Source: JAZGAE01 sp036475545
Lineage (GTDB): Bacteria > Pseudomonadota > Alphaproteobacteria > DATDPM01
DNA: 51,590 nucleotides
NCBI GenBank assembly: GCA_036475545.1
Contig: JAZGAE010000117.1
Coordinates: 1-51,590, forward strand
Direction: 5' to 3'
Shown: positions 34,334 to 43,494 of the stretch, one piece after another
Layout: the number at the start of each line of letters is the position of its first letter
How positions within the stretch are numbered: the first letter of the stretch is position 1
Made by a program: the position numbers and the translations under genes
The notes under the pieces: generated by a model
Database searches by the model: none
The model's input: only the letters and a program-made list of their open reading frames with translations
What the model was told of the DNA's origin: nothing

Positions 34334-34783
34334 ATGCCACATAGGATCGTTCCCGATATCGTCGGGGAGCAAGACCTATGCGTCTTGCCGGGGGATGCCA
34401 GCGTCCGCGAAGCGGCGAAACTGATGGCGGACCGCCATATCGGCGCCGTCATGGTCGGGAAAGACGGCCGGCTGGAGGGCATTTTCACTGAACGCGACCT
34501 CACCATTCGGATCGTCGCCCGGGGCCGCGATCCCGAGGGGACCAAGCTGTGGGAGGTCATGACCAAGGATCCGGACACCGCATCGCCGAGTGATACTCCG
34601 GCGAGCGCCCTTAAGCGCATGCGCGATCGGGGATTCCGGCACCTGCCCGTGGTCAATGGCAAGCAGATCGTGGCAATTGTCTCGGTCCGCGACCTGTACG
34701 CGAACGTAAACCGGGAATTGGAAAACGACGTCCGCGACCGCGACGCGTTCATTTTCGGCGTCGGTCACGGCGGATTGGCCTGA
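34334..34783 (+). CDS. CBS-pair protein
   Basis: A 149-residue soluble protein made of two CBS domains: ASVREAAKLMADRHIGAVMVG with GIFTERDLTIRIVARG, and SDTPASALKRMRDRGFRHLPVV with IVAIVSVRDLYANV. Such stand-alone pairs bind adenosyl ligands and act as energy sensors. GGAGGAGACG precedes the ATG, a strong ribosome binding site. A possible promoter, TTGACC-N18-GACAAT, lies at 34262-34291. The partner that it regulates cannot be told. Confidence 0.9.
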   Translation: MPHRIVPDIVGEQDLCVLPGDASVREAAKLMADRHIGAVMVGKDGRLEGIFTERDLTIRIVARGRDPEGTKLWEVMTKDPDTASPSDTPASALKRMRDRGFRHLPVVNGKQIVAIVSVRDLYANVNRELENDVRDRDAFIFGVGHGGLA

Positions 34784-34927
34784 CTGGAGGCCTTTCTCTC
34801 CTGCCGCCTCGAAGAGACGGACAGCAGCACATACGCAGCACATACAGGGCCTGGGCCCTGGCGAAGCCCGCGCCAATGGGCTCAGCGGCTCAAGGGCCTT
34901 GGGAAAGGCGTTTCTTCAGGCTCCCTC

Positions 34928-35320
34928 TCACCTGTATCCCCCCAATACCGCCGATTGGCGCCGCGCGCGGTACCCGCGACCCTCAGGCGTGGCCGACGCC
35001 GCCCCGTGGCCGGCCATGACATGGCCCCGTTCCGTCACGGCGGACCGGAAGTAGCCGAGGATGAACACCCTCATCGCCCCCGTCAGAGAGGACGTCGTTC
35101 GCCGCGCGTCGATGAGCGAACAGACCTCGTGCATGGTGCGGCTTTCCCGCCGGCAGATCTCTTCGAGCGCATCCCACATCTCGGGCTCGAGACGCATGCT
35201 GGTGCGATGGCCGGAAACCGTTACGTTTCGAATGACGAGCGTGTTGCCCGATTCTCTGCCGGCTGCCGCCTGAAATACCCGGACCAATTTGGATCTCAGA
35301 CAATGCGCAGTTGCATACAT
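34928..35320 (-). CDS. Ribbon-helix-helix domain protein
   Basis: A 130-residue protein whose centre (about 28-105) matches the RHH_4 family: NTLVIRNVTVSGHRTSMRLEPE in part, MWDALEEICRRESRTMHEVCSLID, and SLTGAMRVFILGYFRSAVTE. It is a probable DNA-binding regulator, restricted largely to alphaproteobacteria. The last 25 residues are Gly/Arg-rich. The first 25 codons use third-position A/T more than the rest. A promoter at 35326-35354 leaves only 5 bases before the ATG, so the mRNA may be leaderless; no ribosome binding site is seen. Confidence 0.85.
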   Translation of the reverse strand: MYATAHCLRSKLVRVFQAAAGRESGNTLVIRNVTVSGHRTSMRLEPEMWDALEEICRRESRTMHEVCSLIDARRTTSSLTGAMRVFILGYFRSAVTERGHVMAGHGAASATPEGRGYRARRQSAVLGGYR

Positions 35321-35325
35321 TTATA

Positions 35326-35354
35326 ACCATACGCGTTTTACGTGTATATTACAA
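35326..35354 (-). promoter_or_regulatory. Predicted promoter of the RHH gene (leaderless)
   Basis: On the minus strand TTGTAA (35354-35349) and TATGGT (35331-35326) are 17 bases apart, followed by TATAA and the ATG. The region is markedly AT-rich against its surroundings. Confidence 0.45.
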
Positions 35355-35443
35355 GTGCCCGTGTCTTAACGAGGTATTAATCCCTCATGAAGGATGACTG
35401 ATGGTCGGCGATGGCCGGGCAAGCGTCCGTCACGACCAAGCCC

Positions 35444-35740
35444 TCAGGTGGTCTCGTCCTCCGCCGGGGTCAGCGTGCGAAGCGAGAGGGCGTGGACGGG
35501 ACCGGCCAACTCCTGTGCGAGGACTTCATGGACCATTCGTTGCCGGACCAAGCGGGATTTTCCCTCGAACGCCACGGAGACGATCTCGATGCGGAAATGG
35601 GTCTCGCCTTCCGGCCGCGCGCCGGCATGGCCAGCGTGCTTGTGGGACTCGTCCACGACTTCGAGCCTTACCGGCGAGAAGGCGGCGGCGAGTTTCTCTT
35701 TCATCGCGGGGCCAACGGTCAATTTCGCACGCACCCCCAT
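35444..35740 (-). CDS. bolA: BolA family protein
   Basis: A 98-residue BolA-like protein: MKEKLAAAFSPVRLEVVDESHKHAGHAG in parts (VVDESHKHAGH), then THFRIEIVSVAFEGKSRLVRQRMV in parts, then HEVLAQELAGPVHALSL. BolA proteins pair with monothiol glutaredoxins to handle Fe-S clusters, or act as regulators. The His in SHKHAGH is the usual cluster ligand region. The start is ATG 35740 (MGVRAKLTVGPAMKEK); the ATG 12 codons later is possible. It is divergent from the J-domain gene, a conserved arrangement before cobS. Confidence 0.92.
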   Translation of the reverse strand: MGVRAKLTVGPAMKEKLAAAFSPVRLEVVDESHKHAGHAGARPEGETHFRIEIVSVAFEGKSRLVRQRMVHEVLAQELAGPVHALSLRTLTPAEDETT

Positions 35741-35945
35741 GGCGTGTCGGTTTTCCAGAGCGAGCCTGGAGGTCGCCCCCGGGCGAGTCAAGGGCGAGTC
35801 AAGAACGGGAAGGGAGGCCTTCGCGCGGCCCAACCCTCGCCCACTGGAGCGGGACGAAGCGAGCAGGCTCCGTCACCGCTACGGAAAGGCCGGCGCGCAA
35901 CGACGCCTTGTCAGTGCGCCACGATCTTCCCATACTCCTAGCATC

Positions 35946-36548
35946 ATGCGGAGTTCCAGGCCCTTGTCGATAGTATCGGCGTCGCAGCGGCGCGAAGGGT
36001 CGCAGCGGCGCGAAGGACAGATACGGTCGTGCGACCATCCCGACTGCAGCGGTCAAGGGCTGTACCCGGCGCCGCGCGGGCGCGACGCGCTGCACAGTTA
36101 CTACTGGTTCTGCCTCGACCACGTCCGCGAATACAACAGGGCATGGAACTTTTACGCCGGGATGAGCCAGGAGGAGGTGGAAGAGCACGTGCGGGAAGAC
36201 ATCGTCGGCTGGCGTCCGACCTGGCCGATGGGCGTGCGCGAGACGCGCTTCCCCGGAACTTATCAGGCGGAGACCCACGATCCTTTCGGTTTCTTCGGCG
36301 CGGCCCGCAAAGGCGGGGAGCCCGCCGCGGCCTCCCGTTTCGGGTGGTTGCCCAGCTCACCCGAGGGAAGAGCGCTGGCCGTGTTCGACCTGGAGCCACC
36401 GGTGACGCTGGCCAAGCTCAAGACGCGGTATAAAGAGCTCGTCAAACGCCACCACCCCGATGCCAACGGCGGCGACAAGGCGTCGGAAGAGAAGCTCAAG
36501 CGCATCAACGTCGCCTACCGGGTCCTCAAGGCGGCTTTTTGCGCCTGA
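35946..36548 (+). CDS. J-domain protein (DnaJ-like, C-terminal J domain)
   Basis: A 200-residue protein. The N-terminal half (about 25-90) has CDHPDCSGQGLYPAPRGRDALH in parts and YYWFCLDHVREYNRAWNFYAGMS, the conserved start of this alphaproteobacterial family. The C-terminal J domain (about 150-198) has KELVKRHHPDANGGDK with the HPD tripeptide and INVAYRVLKAAF. It probably stimulates an Hsp70 ATPase. A predicted promoter, TTGTCA-N17-CATACT (35908-35936), ends nine bases before the ATG. Codons 13-24 are a perfect 18-base tandem repeat (SQRREG twice). cobS follows 38 bases later. Confidence 0.9.
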   Translation: MRSSRPLSIVSASQRREGSQRREGQIRSCDHPDCSGQGLYPAPRGRDALHSYYWFCLDHVREYNRAWNFYAGMSQEEVEEHVREDIVGWRPTWPMGVRETRFPGTYQAETHDPFGFFGAARKGGEPAAASRFGWLPSSPEGRALAVFDLEPPVTLAKLKTRYKELVKRHHPDANGGDKASEEKLKRINVAYRVLKAAFCA

Positions 36549-36586
36549 AGGCTTTCATCGATCAACGCAATCGGGATCGAACGACG

Positions 36587-37591
36587 ATGACTTCTTCTCA
36601 CGACTCGGGGGCGACGGGGAACCATCCCCCAGACCTGCCGGATATCGCGATTTCGGTGCGCCAGACCTTCGGCCTGGATTCGGACATGCAGGCTCCGGCC
36701 TTCAGCTACGCCAGCGAGCACGTACCGGACGTGGACGACGCGTACCGTTTCGATCACGACACGACGCTGGCGATCTTGGCCGGGTTCGCCCACAACCGGC
36801 GGGTTCTCATCCAGGGTTATCACGGCACCGGCAAATCGACCCATATCGAGCAGGTGGCCGCGCGGCTCAACTGGCCGTGCGTGCGCATCAACCTCGACAG
36901 CCACATCAGCCGGATCGACCTCATCGGCAAGGACGCGATCGTGCTCAGGGACGGCAAGCAGGTGACCGAATATCGCGAGGGAATCCTGCCCTGGGCGCTG
37001 CAACGGCCGGCCGCGCTGGTGTTCGACGAATACGACGCCGGCCGTCCCGACGTCATGTTCGTGATCCAGCGGGTCCTCGAGATCGAGGGCAAGTTGACGC
37101 TCCTCGACCAGAACAAGGTGATCCAACCGCATCCCGCCTTCCGGCTGTTTGCCACCTCGAATACCATCGGGCTCGGGGACACCACCGGGCTCTACCACGG
37201 GACCCAACAAATCAACCAAGGCCAGATGGACCGCTGGAACATCGTCGCCACTCTCAACTATCTGCCCCATGACAAGGAGGTGAACATCGTCCTCGCAAAG
37301 GTGCCGGAATACGACGACGAGGAAGGCCGCCGCGTCGTCAGCACCATGGTCGAGATCGCGGACATGACGCGGACCGGGTTCATCGCCGGCGACATCTCGA
37401 CGGTGATGTCGCCCAGAACGGTCATAACCTGGGCGGAAAACGCGCGGATATTCGGCGACGTGGCCTTTGCCTTCACCCTTACCTTCGTGAACAAGTGCGA
37501 CGAGATGGAGCGCCCCACCGTGGCCGAGTACTACCAGCGGTGTTTCGACGTCGAACTGGGCGACTCCGCCGCCACTGCCCGTCCCAATTAG
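36587..37591 (+). CDS. cobS: Cobaltochelatase subunit CobS
   Basis: AAA+ ATPase subunit of the aerobic CobNST cobalt chelatase, which inserts Co(II) into hydrogenobyrinate diamide. The 334 residues include the Walker A loop LIQGYHGTGKSTHIEQVAA near residue 85, AALVFDEYDAGRPDVMF (Walker B), and ATSNTIGLGDTTGLYHGTQQI. The start at ATG 36587 (MTSSHDSGATG) fits family length. cobT follows in 22 bases. CobN is not in this window. Confidence 0.96.
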   Translation: MTSSHDSGATGNHPPDLPDIAISVRQTFGLDSDMQAPAFSYASEHVPDVDDAYRFDHDTTLAILAGFAHNRRVLIQGYHGTGKSTHIEQVAARLNWPCVRINLDSHISRIDLIGKDAIVLRDGKQVTEYREGILPWALQRPAALVFDEYDAGRPDVMFVIQRVLEIEGKLTLLDQNKVIQPHPAFRLFATSNTIGLGDTTGLYHGTQQINQGQMDRWNIVATLNYLPHDKEVNIVLAKVPEYDDEEGRRVVSTMVEIADMTRTGFIAGDISTVMSPRTVITWAENARIFGDVAFAFTLTFVNKCDEMERPTVAEYYQRCFDVELGDSAATARPN

Positions 37592-37613
37592 GGCTCTCCC
37601 AGACGGCCCGGCA

Positions 37614-39500
37614 ATGAACGGCCATCCGCTTGAATCTCCGCTCGAAAGCTTCAAGCGCGTCATCGCGGCGGCGTTGCGCGCCGTCGCCGCGAACGCGGAG
37701 GTCAACGTCTCCTTCGGATCGGCACCGGCCGAATCCTCTGCCGTGAGCGCGCAGCTCGCGCAGCCCTCGCGCGAGCTTTCGCTGCCCGAGGTCGCCCGAG
37801 TGCGCGGGCAGGCCGATTCCCTCGCCTTGCGCCTGCGCTATCACGACGAGGACGTGCACAGGCGGCGCCGGCCGAGGGGCATGACCGCGGCCGCCATTTA
37901 TGACGCGGTCGAACAGGTGCGCGTGGAGGCGATCGGAGCGCGCCGCATGAGGGGCGTGGCCGTCAACCTCGCCGCGGCCATCGACGATCGTTGCCGGCGT
38001 TTGGGTTTCGAGGATATCCGCGAGCGCGCCGATGCACCTCTTTCCGAGGCGATCGGGCTTCTCGCGCGCGAGGCGCTCATCGGCCAACCGCCCCCGGAGG
38101 TGGCCCGTAACCTGGTGGGCCTGTGGCGGCCCGTGCTGCCCACGCGGACCAAGACGGGACTGTCCAAGCTCGAGCGGCATTTGTACGACCAAGACCGTTT
38201 CGCCGAGGCGGCCCTGAGGCTCATCACCCACCTCGATCTCCGGGAAGAAGATGATCGCGAGGAACACGAATCGGACATGGCGGACGGCCACAACCACGAC
38301 GCCTCCCAGCAAGCGGGCGAGAGCGGGGAAACCAGCGCCACCGGAGACCTGAGCGCTGCGGGCAGCGAGCCCCGTGAATCCGGAGGCGGGCAAGCCCAAG
38401 GCGATGCGCTTTCGCTCTCCGATATGGACCAGCTCGGCGGAGCCGGAGACGAACGGCCAGGGCGGACGGTGGGGCGGCTCCCGGGGACGAGGGGAACGAA
38501 CGAACCGGACGAGCTGCGCTACCGGCCCTACATCACGGAGTTCGACGAGATCGTCGCCGCCGAGGACTTGTGCGACCCGGAGGAGTTCACGCGGCTCCGG
38601 GCGAATCTCGACCAGCAGCTGTTCCAGTTGAAGGGGGTAATCAGCCGCCTAGCCAACCGGCTGCAGAGGCGGCTGCTCGCCAAGCAGTCGCGGGCCTGGG
38701 AGTTCGATCTCGACGAGGGCCTGCTTGACGCGGCGCGGCTTGCCCGCGTGGTGGTGAACCCGTTCCATTCCCTCTCGTTCAAGCAGGAGAAGGAAACGGA
38801 CTTCCGCGACACCGTGGTGACGTTGCTCATCGACAACTCGGGCTCCATGCGTGGCCGGCCCATCACGGTGGCCGCAATGAGCGCCGACATACTCGCCCGG
38901 ACGCTCGAGCGCTGCGACGTGAAGGTCGAGATCCTCGGGTTCACGACCCGCGCCTGGAAAGGGGGGAAGTCGCGCGAACGCTGGGTCGAGGACGGGAAGC
39001 CGCCCAACCCCGGGCGCCTCAACGACGTGCGCCACATCATCTTCAAATCGGCCGACACGCCCTGGCGCCGGTCGCGCAAGAACCTGGGCCTCATGTTGCG
39101 CGAGGGGTTGCTCAAGGAAAATATCGACGGCGAGGGCCTGTTGTGGGCCCACCAGCGCCTTCTCGCGCGGCCCGAGCAACGCCGCATCCTCATGGTCATC
39201 TCGGACGGGGCGCCGGTGGACGACTCGACGCTCTCGGTCAACTCCGGCAACTACCTGGAGCGTCACCTGCGCGATGTCATCGAGTGGATCGAAAACACAT
39301 CCCCGGTCGAGCTTGTCGCTATCGGAATCGGGCATGACGTCACCCGCTACTACCACCGGGCCGTCACCATATTCGATGCCGAGCAGCTGGGGGGAACGAT
39401 GATGGAAAAGCTCGCCGAGCTGTTCGACGAGGAGCCGGCACGAGAGGCCCCGCGTCGGGCGAGCCAGCAGAGGCGACGGCGGGCGCCCATCGGAAGATGA
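37614..39500 (+). CDS. cobT: Cobaltochelatase subunit CobT
   Basis: The 628-residue partner of CobS in the CobNST chelatase. The N-terminal half is helical, then a highly acidic Asp/Glu/Gly/Ser linker (about 210-285), then a C-terminal von Willebrand A domain starting VTLLIDNSGSMRGRPI (MIDAS motif D-x-S-x-S, near residue 405) and including ILMVISDGAPVDDSTL. This is the CobT/BchD-like architecture. The end is basic (RRASQQRRRRAPIGR). Translation starts at ATG 37614. Confidence 0.96.
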   Translation: MNGHPLESPLESFKRVIAAALRAVAANAEVNVSFGSAPAESSAVSAQLAQPSRELSLPEVARVRGQADSLALRLRYHDEDVHRRRRPRGMTAAAIYDAVEQVRVEAIGARRMRGVAVNLAAAIDDRCRRLGFEDIRERADAPLSEAIGLLAREALIGQPPPEVARNLVGLWRPVLPTRTKTGLSKLERHLYDQDRFAEAALRLITHLDLREEDDREEHESDMADGHNHDASQQAGESGETSATGDLSAAGSEPRESGGGQAQGDALSLSDMDQLGGAGDERPGRTVGRLPGTRGTNEPDELRYRPYITEFDEIVAAEDLCDPEEFTRLRANLDQQLFQLKGVISRLANRLQRRLLAKQSRAWEFDLDEGLLDAARLARVVVNPFHSLSFKQEKETDFRDTVVTLLIDNSGSMRGRPITVAAMSADILARTLERCDVKVEILGFTTRAWKGGKSRERWVEDGKPPNPGRLNDVRHIIFKSADTPWRRSRKNLGLMLREGLLKENIDGEGLLWAHQRLLARPEQRRILMVISDGAPVDDSTLSVNSGNYLERHLRDVIEWIENTSPVELVAIGIGHDVTRYYHRAVTIFDAEQLGGTMMEKLAELFDEEPAREAPRRASQQRRRRAPIGR

Positions 39501-39647
39501 AGCCCGCGGGCGAGCCGCGGGCAAGGCAGATACGATGGAGCGAAGCGCGCCAGGGCGGCGCGAAGGGCGATGCGGGGGCATCGGCCGAGCGGCGTAACGC
39601 CGCGGGCGCCCGCCACGGCGCAACGCAGCCGATTCCACCTGACCGGA

Positions 39648-39941
39648 TTATGCGCTAGGCCTGGGCTTGGCCCTTTCGATCCTGCGCTTTATCCGTAGCG
39701 CCTCGGGCGTGAGTTTGGCGTTCGGCACCCCTAAAAGGTAGGCGTCCAGCCCGCCCTTGTACTCGATGGTGCGAAGCGCGCTCGTGGACAGCCGAATCCG
39801 CACCTGCTGGCCGAGCGCGTCGGAGAGCAGGGACACGTTCTGAAGGTTGGGAAGGAACCGGCGCCGGGTCTTGTTGTGCGCGTGGCTGACGTTGTTCCCC
39901 GTCATCACGCCCTTCCCCAAAATGGTGCAACGTCTCGCCAT
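39648..39941 (-). CDS. rpmB: 50S ribosomal protein L28
   Basis: A 97-residue L28: MARRCTILGKGVMTGNNVSHAHNKTRRRF in parts (GKGVMTGNNVSHAHNKTRR), then LPNLQNVSLLSD and VRIRLSTSALRTIEYKGGLDAYLL in parts. The length is typical of the longer alphaproteobacterial L28. It is convergent with cobT across 147 GC-rich bases in which I see no gene and no clear terminator. Confidence 0.97.
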   Translation of the reverse strand: MARRCTILGKGVMTGNNVSHAHNKTRRRFLPNLQNVSLLSDALGQQVRIRLSTSALRTIEYKGGLDAYLLGVPNAKLTPEALRIKRRIERAKPRPSA

Positions 39942-40031
39942 AATCTCATCCCTAACGGCAAGGCCGGCCCGATGCCGGCCACGGGAACGCGGGCCCGAGG
40001 CCCGGGTTTTTAGGCGAGCCCGCCCTTTGCG

Positions 40032-41090
40032 TCAAGAAGATCCCTCCCCGGCAGAGCCAAGGAAGGCCTTGAGGACGCGCTGCGCGGCCGCGGTCGGCGT
40101 GACCTCGCCCGCCGCGACGGCGGTCTCGAGCTCCCCGATTCCCGCCTTGACCCGGGGGCTTGCGCGCAGCGCCGCCGCCAGGCTTTCGTGGACCTCGTTC
40201 CACATCCAGGCGCGGGCTTGGCTTTCCCTGCGCGCGGCGATCTCACCGCTGGCTTCGAGCGTCTCCCGATGGCTTTCCACCGTCTCCCAGACCTCGGGAA
40301 TGCCGGTGCCGGTCAGCGCCGAACACTGACGCACCAACGGTCTCCAGTTCGCCGACGCGGGCCTGAGCATGCGCAGCGCGGCCTCGTAGTCGGCGGCCGT
40401 GCGGCGGGCCGCCGCCTCGAGATCGCCGTCGGCCTTGTTGACCAGCAACAGGTCCGCGATCTCCATGATGCCCTTCTTGAGGCCCTGGAGCTCGTCGCCG
40501 CCTCCCGGCTGAAGCAGCAACAGGAACATGTCGGTCATGTCGGCGACCGCCGTCTCGGACTGGCCCACGCCGACGGTCTCCACCAGGACGACATCGAACC
40601 CCGCCGCCTCGCAGGCCAACATGGCCTCGCGGGTGCGCCGCGCCACGCCGCCCAAGGTGCCGCCCGACGGAGAAGGCCGGATGAAGGCGTCTGAAGAGCG
40701 GGCGAGCTCCGCCATGCGGGTCTTGTCGGCGAGGATGGACCCGCCACCGCGCCGCGACGAGGGATCGACCGCCAGCACCGCGACCCGGTGCCCCTTGCCG
40801 ATGACGTGGAGGCCGAACGCCTCGGTGAAAGTCGATTTGCCCACCCCCGGCACGCCGGAGATGCCGACGCGAATCGATTGCCCGGTGTGGGGGAGCAGCC
40901 GTTCGAGCAGCTCCTCCGCTTGGCTGCGGTGATCGGGCCTCGTCGACTCGATGAGCGTGATGGCGCGGGCAAGCGCCTGTCTATCGCCGGCGAGCACCCG
41001 CTCGGCCAGCGCTTGCGCGTCGACCCCTGCCTTGGCGCGGCCCGGCGCAGCGGCAGCCTGCTTCCGACTCGTCGTTTGCCTCGCACCCAT
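40032..41090 (-). CDS. meaB: Methylmalonyl-CoA mutase-associated GTPase MeaB
   Basis: G-protein chaperone that protects methylmalonyl-CoA mutase and gates cofactor loading. The 352 residues have the P-loop VGISGVPGVGKSTFTEAFG, VAVLAVDPSSRRGGGSILADKTRM in parts, FIRPSPSGGTLGGVARRTREAM in parts, the switch region VLVETVGVGQSETAVADM, and the guanine motif VNKADGD. I chose ATG 41090, which fits family length; an ATG at 41177 has a better ribosome binding site (AAGGGAAG) and would add 29 residues. The mutase gene lies upstream on the same strand, with the Atm1-type gene between. Confidence 0.95.
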   Translation of the reverse strand: MGARQTTSRKQAAAAPGRAKAGVDAQALAERVLAGDRQALARAITLIESTRPDHRSQAEELLERLLPHTGQSIRVGISGVPGVGKSTFTEAFGLHVIGKGHRVAVLAVDPSSRRGGGSILADKTRMAELARSSDAFIRPSPSGGTLGGVARRTREAMLACEAAGFDVVLVETVGVGQSETAVADMTDMFLLLLQPGGGDELQGLKKGIMEIADLLLVNKADGDLEAAARRTAADYEAALRMLRPASANWRPLVRQCSALTGTGIPEVWETVESHRETLEASGEIAARRESQARAWMWNEVHESLAAALRASPRVKAGIGELETAVAAGEVTPTAAAQRVLKAFLGSAGEGSS

Positions 41091-41384
41091 GGAGCGAACC
41101 GAAGCCTGGTTAGCGACCGGCCAATCCGTATTCGCGCCGCGGCTCGCGATCGTCGCGGCCGAGACGCATCCGGCCATCTCGCGCTTCCCTTTTGCGGCGG
41201 GCCGGCGGACACCGAACGGGAGCCCCGCAGACGTCTTGAGCGGGGACCGCGGTCCGGCCGCCGTTTCCCGAATCCCCGGTCCGGGCCGCGATACTAGCGC
41301 CTCCCCAAGGCGACCGCCATGCATTAACGGACCGGGGAGCGCGGGGACCGGCGGCCCCTCGCAGTCTTCGCCGCCGCGACCGGC

Positions 41385-43256
41385 TCAGACCGCCGCGTCT
41401 CCGACCGCCGCTTCTTCCGCCGATTCGGGCGACGCCTGGGCGAGAGCGTCTCTGAGCGCCGAGGCCTCCTGCTGCTTGCGCCACATGGCGGCGTAGACTC
41501 CGTCCGCGGCCAAGAGTGCCGCGTGGTTCCCGCGCTCGGAAATGCGGCCCTTCTCCAACACGATGATCTCGTCGGCGTCGACCACGGTGGACAGCCGGTG
41601 GGCGATGACGAGGGTGGTGCGGTCGACGGAGACCTCGCGCAAGGACGCCTGGATCTCCTTCTCGGTGTGGGAATCCAGCGCCGAGGTGGCCTCGTCGAAT
41701 AGCAGGATGCGGGGCTCTTTGAGGATGGTGCGGGCGATGGCCACCCGTTGCTTCTCGCCGCCCGAGAGCTTCAGCCCCCGCTCTCCCACCATGGTCTGGT
41801 AGCCGTCGGGGAGCTCCATGACGAAGTCGTGGATGTGCGCGAGCCGCGCCGCCTCCTCGATTTCGGCGGGCGAGGCGGCGGGGCGACCGTAGGCGATGTT
41901 GTAGTAGATGGTGTCGTTGAAAAGCACCGTGTCCTGGGGAACGATGCCGATGGCGGCCCTCAGCGAATCCTGGGTGACGTCGCGGATGTCCTGGCCGTCG
42001 ATCGTGATCCGCCCCTCGTTCGTGTCGTAAAACCGGAACAGCAGGCGCGAGATCGTCGATTTGCCCGCGCCGCTCGGCCCCACGATCGCCACCTTGTGGC
42101 CCGGCCGGACCACGAAGGAAACGTCGCGGAGGATCGGGCGGCGGGAGTCGTAGCCGAAGCCCACGTTCTCGAACGTGATCTCGCCGTCGCGGACCTGAAG
42201 CGGGCCGGCGCCGGGCGCGTCCTCGACCTCGGCGTCGACCGACAAGAGGTCGAACATCTGCTCCATGTCGGTGAGCGACTGCTTGATCTCGCGATAGACG
42301 AAACCGAGGAAGTTGAGGGGGAGATACAGCTGGATGAGGTAAGCGTTGACGAGGACGAAGTCTCCCAACGTCATGCTGCCCGCGATCACCCCTTGGCCCG
42401 CCATGATCATGACGGCCGTCAGCCCGCCCGCGATGATCGCCCCTTGGCCGATGTTGACGAGCGAGAGGCTGCTCTTGCTTTTCACCGCGGCGCGCTCGTA
42501 TTGGCGTAGCGTGCCGTCCAAGCGCCGGGCCTCGTGCTCCTCGTTGCCGAAATATTTGACCGTCTCGTAATTGAGCAGGCTGTCGATGGCCTTGGTGTTG
42601 GCGTCGCTGTCCATCCTGTTCATCTCGCGGCGGAACTTGAGCCGCCACTCGGTGACCACAAGCGTGAACCAGATGTAGCCGGTGATCGTGACGAAGGTGA
42701 GCGCCGCGAACCAGAAACCGTAGAGCCGCCACAGGATCCCGCACACGAGCACGATCTCCAGGATGGTGGGGAGCACGTTGAACAGCATGAAGGTGAGCAG
42801 GAACTCGATGCCCCTCGTGCCGCGCTCGATCGCGCGGTTGAGGCCGCCCGTCTGCCGGTCCAGGTGAAACCGCAAGGACAGCCGGTGGAGGTACCGGAAG
42901 GTCCTGAGCGCCGCCGTGCGAATGGCCCGCTGGGCCACCTTGGCGAACACGGCGTCGCGCAGCTCGCCGAAGGCCAGCGCCAACACCCGCACCAGGCCAT
43001 AGGCGAACAACATGCCCAAGGGCAGCACGAGGATGGCGGCGCCCCCCGGGGTGAGGGCATCCACCGCCTGCTTGTAGAGAAAGGGCACGTAAACGTTCGC
43101 GACCTTGGCCGCGACCAGGAACGCCATGGCGACGACCACCCGGGCCCGCATCTCGAACGAGTCCGCCGGCCACAGATAGGGCAACAGCGTGGCGATCACC
43201 CGCAGGTCGCTGCGCCCGGTTGCAAGGTCCGGGGTGCTGGAGGGTAATCGGGTCAT
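41385..43256 (-). CDS. ABC exporter of the Atm1/HMT type (fused permease and ATPase)
   Basis: A 623-residue half-transporter. The membrane domain (about 20-330) has six helices and the Atm1-family stretch RTFRYLHRLSLRFHLDRQTGGLNRAIERG in parts, plus DSLLNYETVKYFGNEEHEA. The ATPase domain has Walker A VGPSGAGKSTISRLL, signature LSGGEKQRVAIARTI, Walker B ILLFDEATSALDSHTEKEI. Atm1-type proteins export glutathione-linked sulfur compounds or metal-thiol conjugates and support cytosolic Fe-S assembly. It starts at ATG 43256. Substrate is inferred from the family. Confidence 0.93.
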   Translation of the reverse strand: MTRLPSSTPDLATGRSDLRVIATLLPYLWPADSFEMRARVVVAMAFLVAAKVANVYVPFLYKQAVDALTPGGAAILVLPLGMLFAYGLVRVLALAFGELRDAVFAKVAQRAIRTAALRTFRYLHRLSLRFHLDRQTGGLNRAIERGTRGIEFLLTFMLFNVLPTILEIVLVCGILWRLYGFWFAALTFVTITGYIWFTLVVTEWRLKFRREMNRMDSDANTKAIDSLLNYETVKYFGNEEHEARRLDGTLRQYERAAVKSKSSLSLVNIGQGAIIAGGLTAVMIMAGQGVIAGSMTLGDFVLVNAYLIQLYLPLNFLGFVYREIKQSLTDMEQMFDLLSVDAEVEDAPGAGPLQVRDGEITFENVGFGYDSRRPILRDVSFVVRPGHKVAIVGPSGAGKSTISRLLFRFYDTNEGRITIDGQDIRDVTQDSLRAAIGIVPQDTVLFNDTIYYNIAYGRPAASPAEIEEAARLAHIHDFVMELPDGYQTMVGERGLKLSGGEKQRVAIARTILKEPRILLFDEATSALDSHTEKEIQASLREVSVDRTTLVIAHRLSTVVDADEIIVLEKGRISERGNHAALLAADGVYAAMWRKQQEASALRDALAQASPESAEEAAVGDAAV

Positions 43257-43494
43257 TCGGTCAGACCGGTGGGTTTCGTTCGACTCCCTCCTCGCCCGCC
43301 GGCGAACCCCGTGGCAACCCGACTCCGGGGGAGCCCTGGGCGGGCGGCGTGCGAAAGGAAGCTAGCGAGAGATAGGCGGAGTCGATGCGCAATCAATGGG
43401 TACTGGCCCGGGATCTCATGGATTTTCCGCTCCGGCCGACGCTCGCGTTTCACCGCAGACCCGAGAATCCACGCGACGGCGCGAATTTCGGCCC

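Noticed and set aside
35394..35945. 184-codon upstream extension of the J-domain protein
   Set aside because: It runs antisense through bolA; a promoter and ATG at 35946 fit the conserved protein start.
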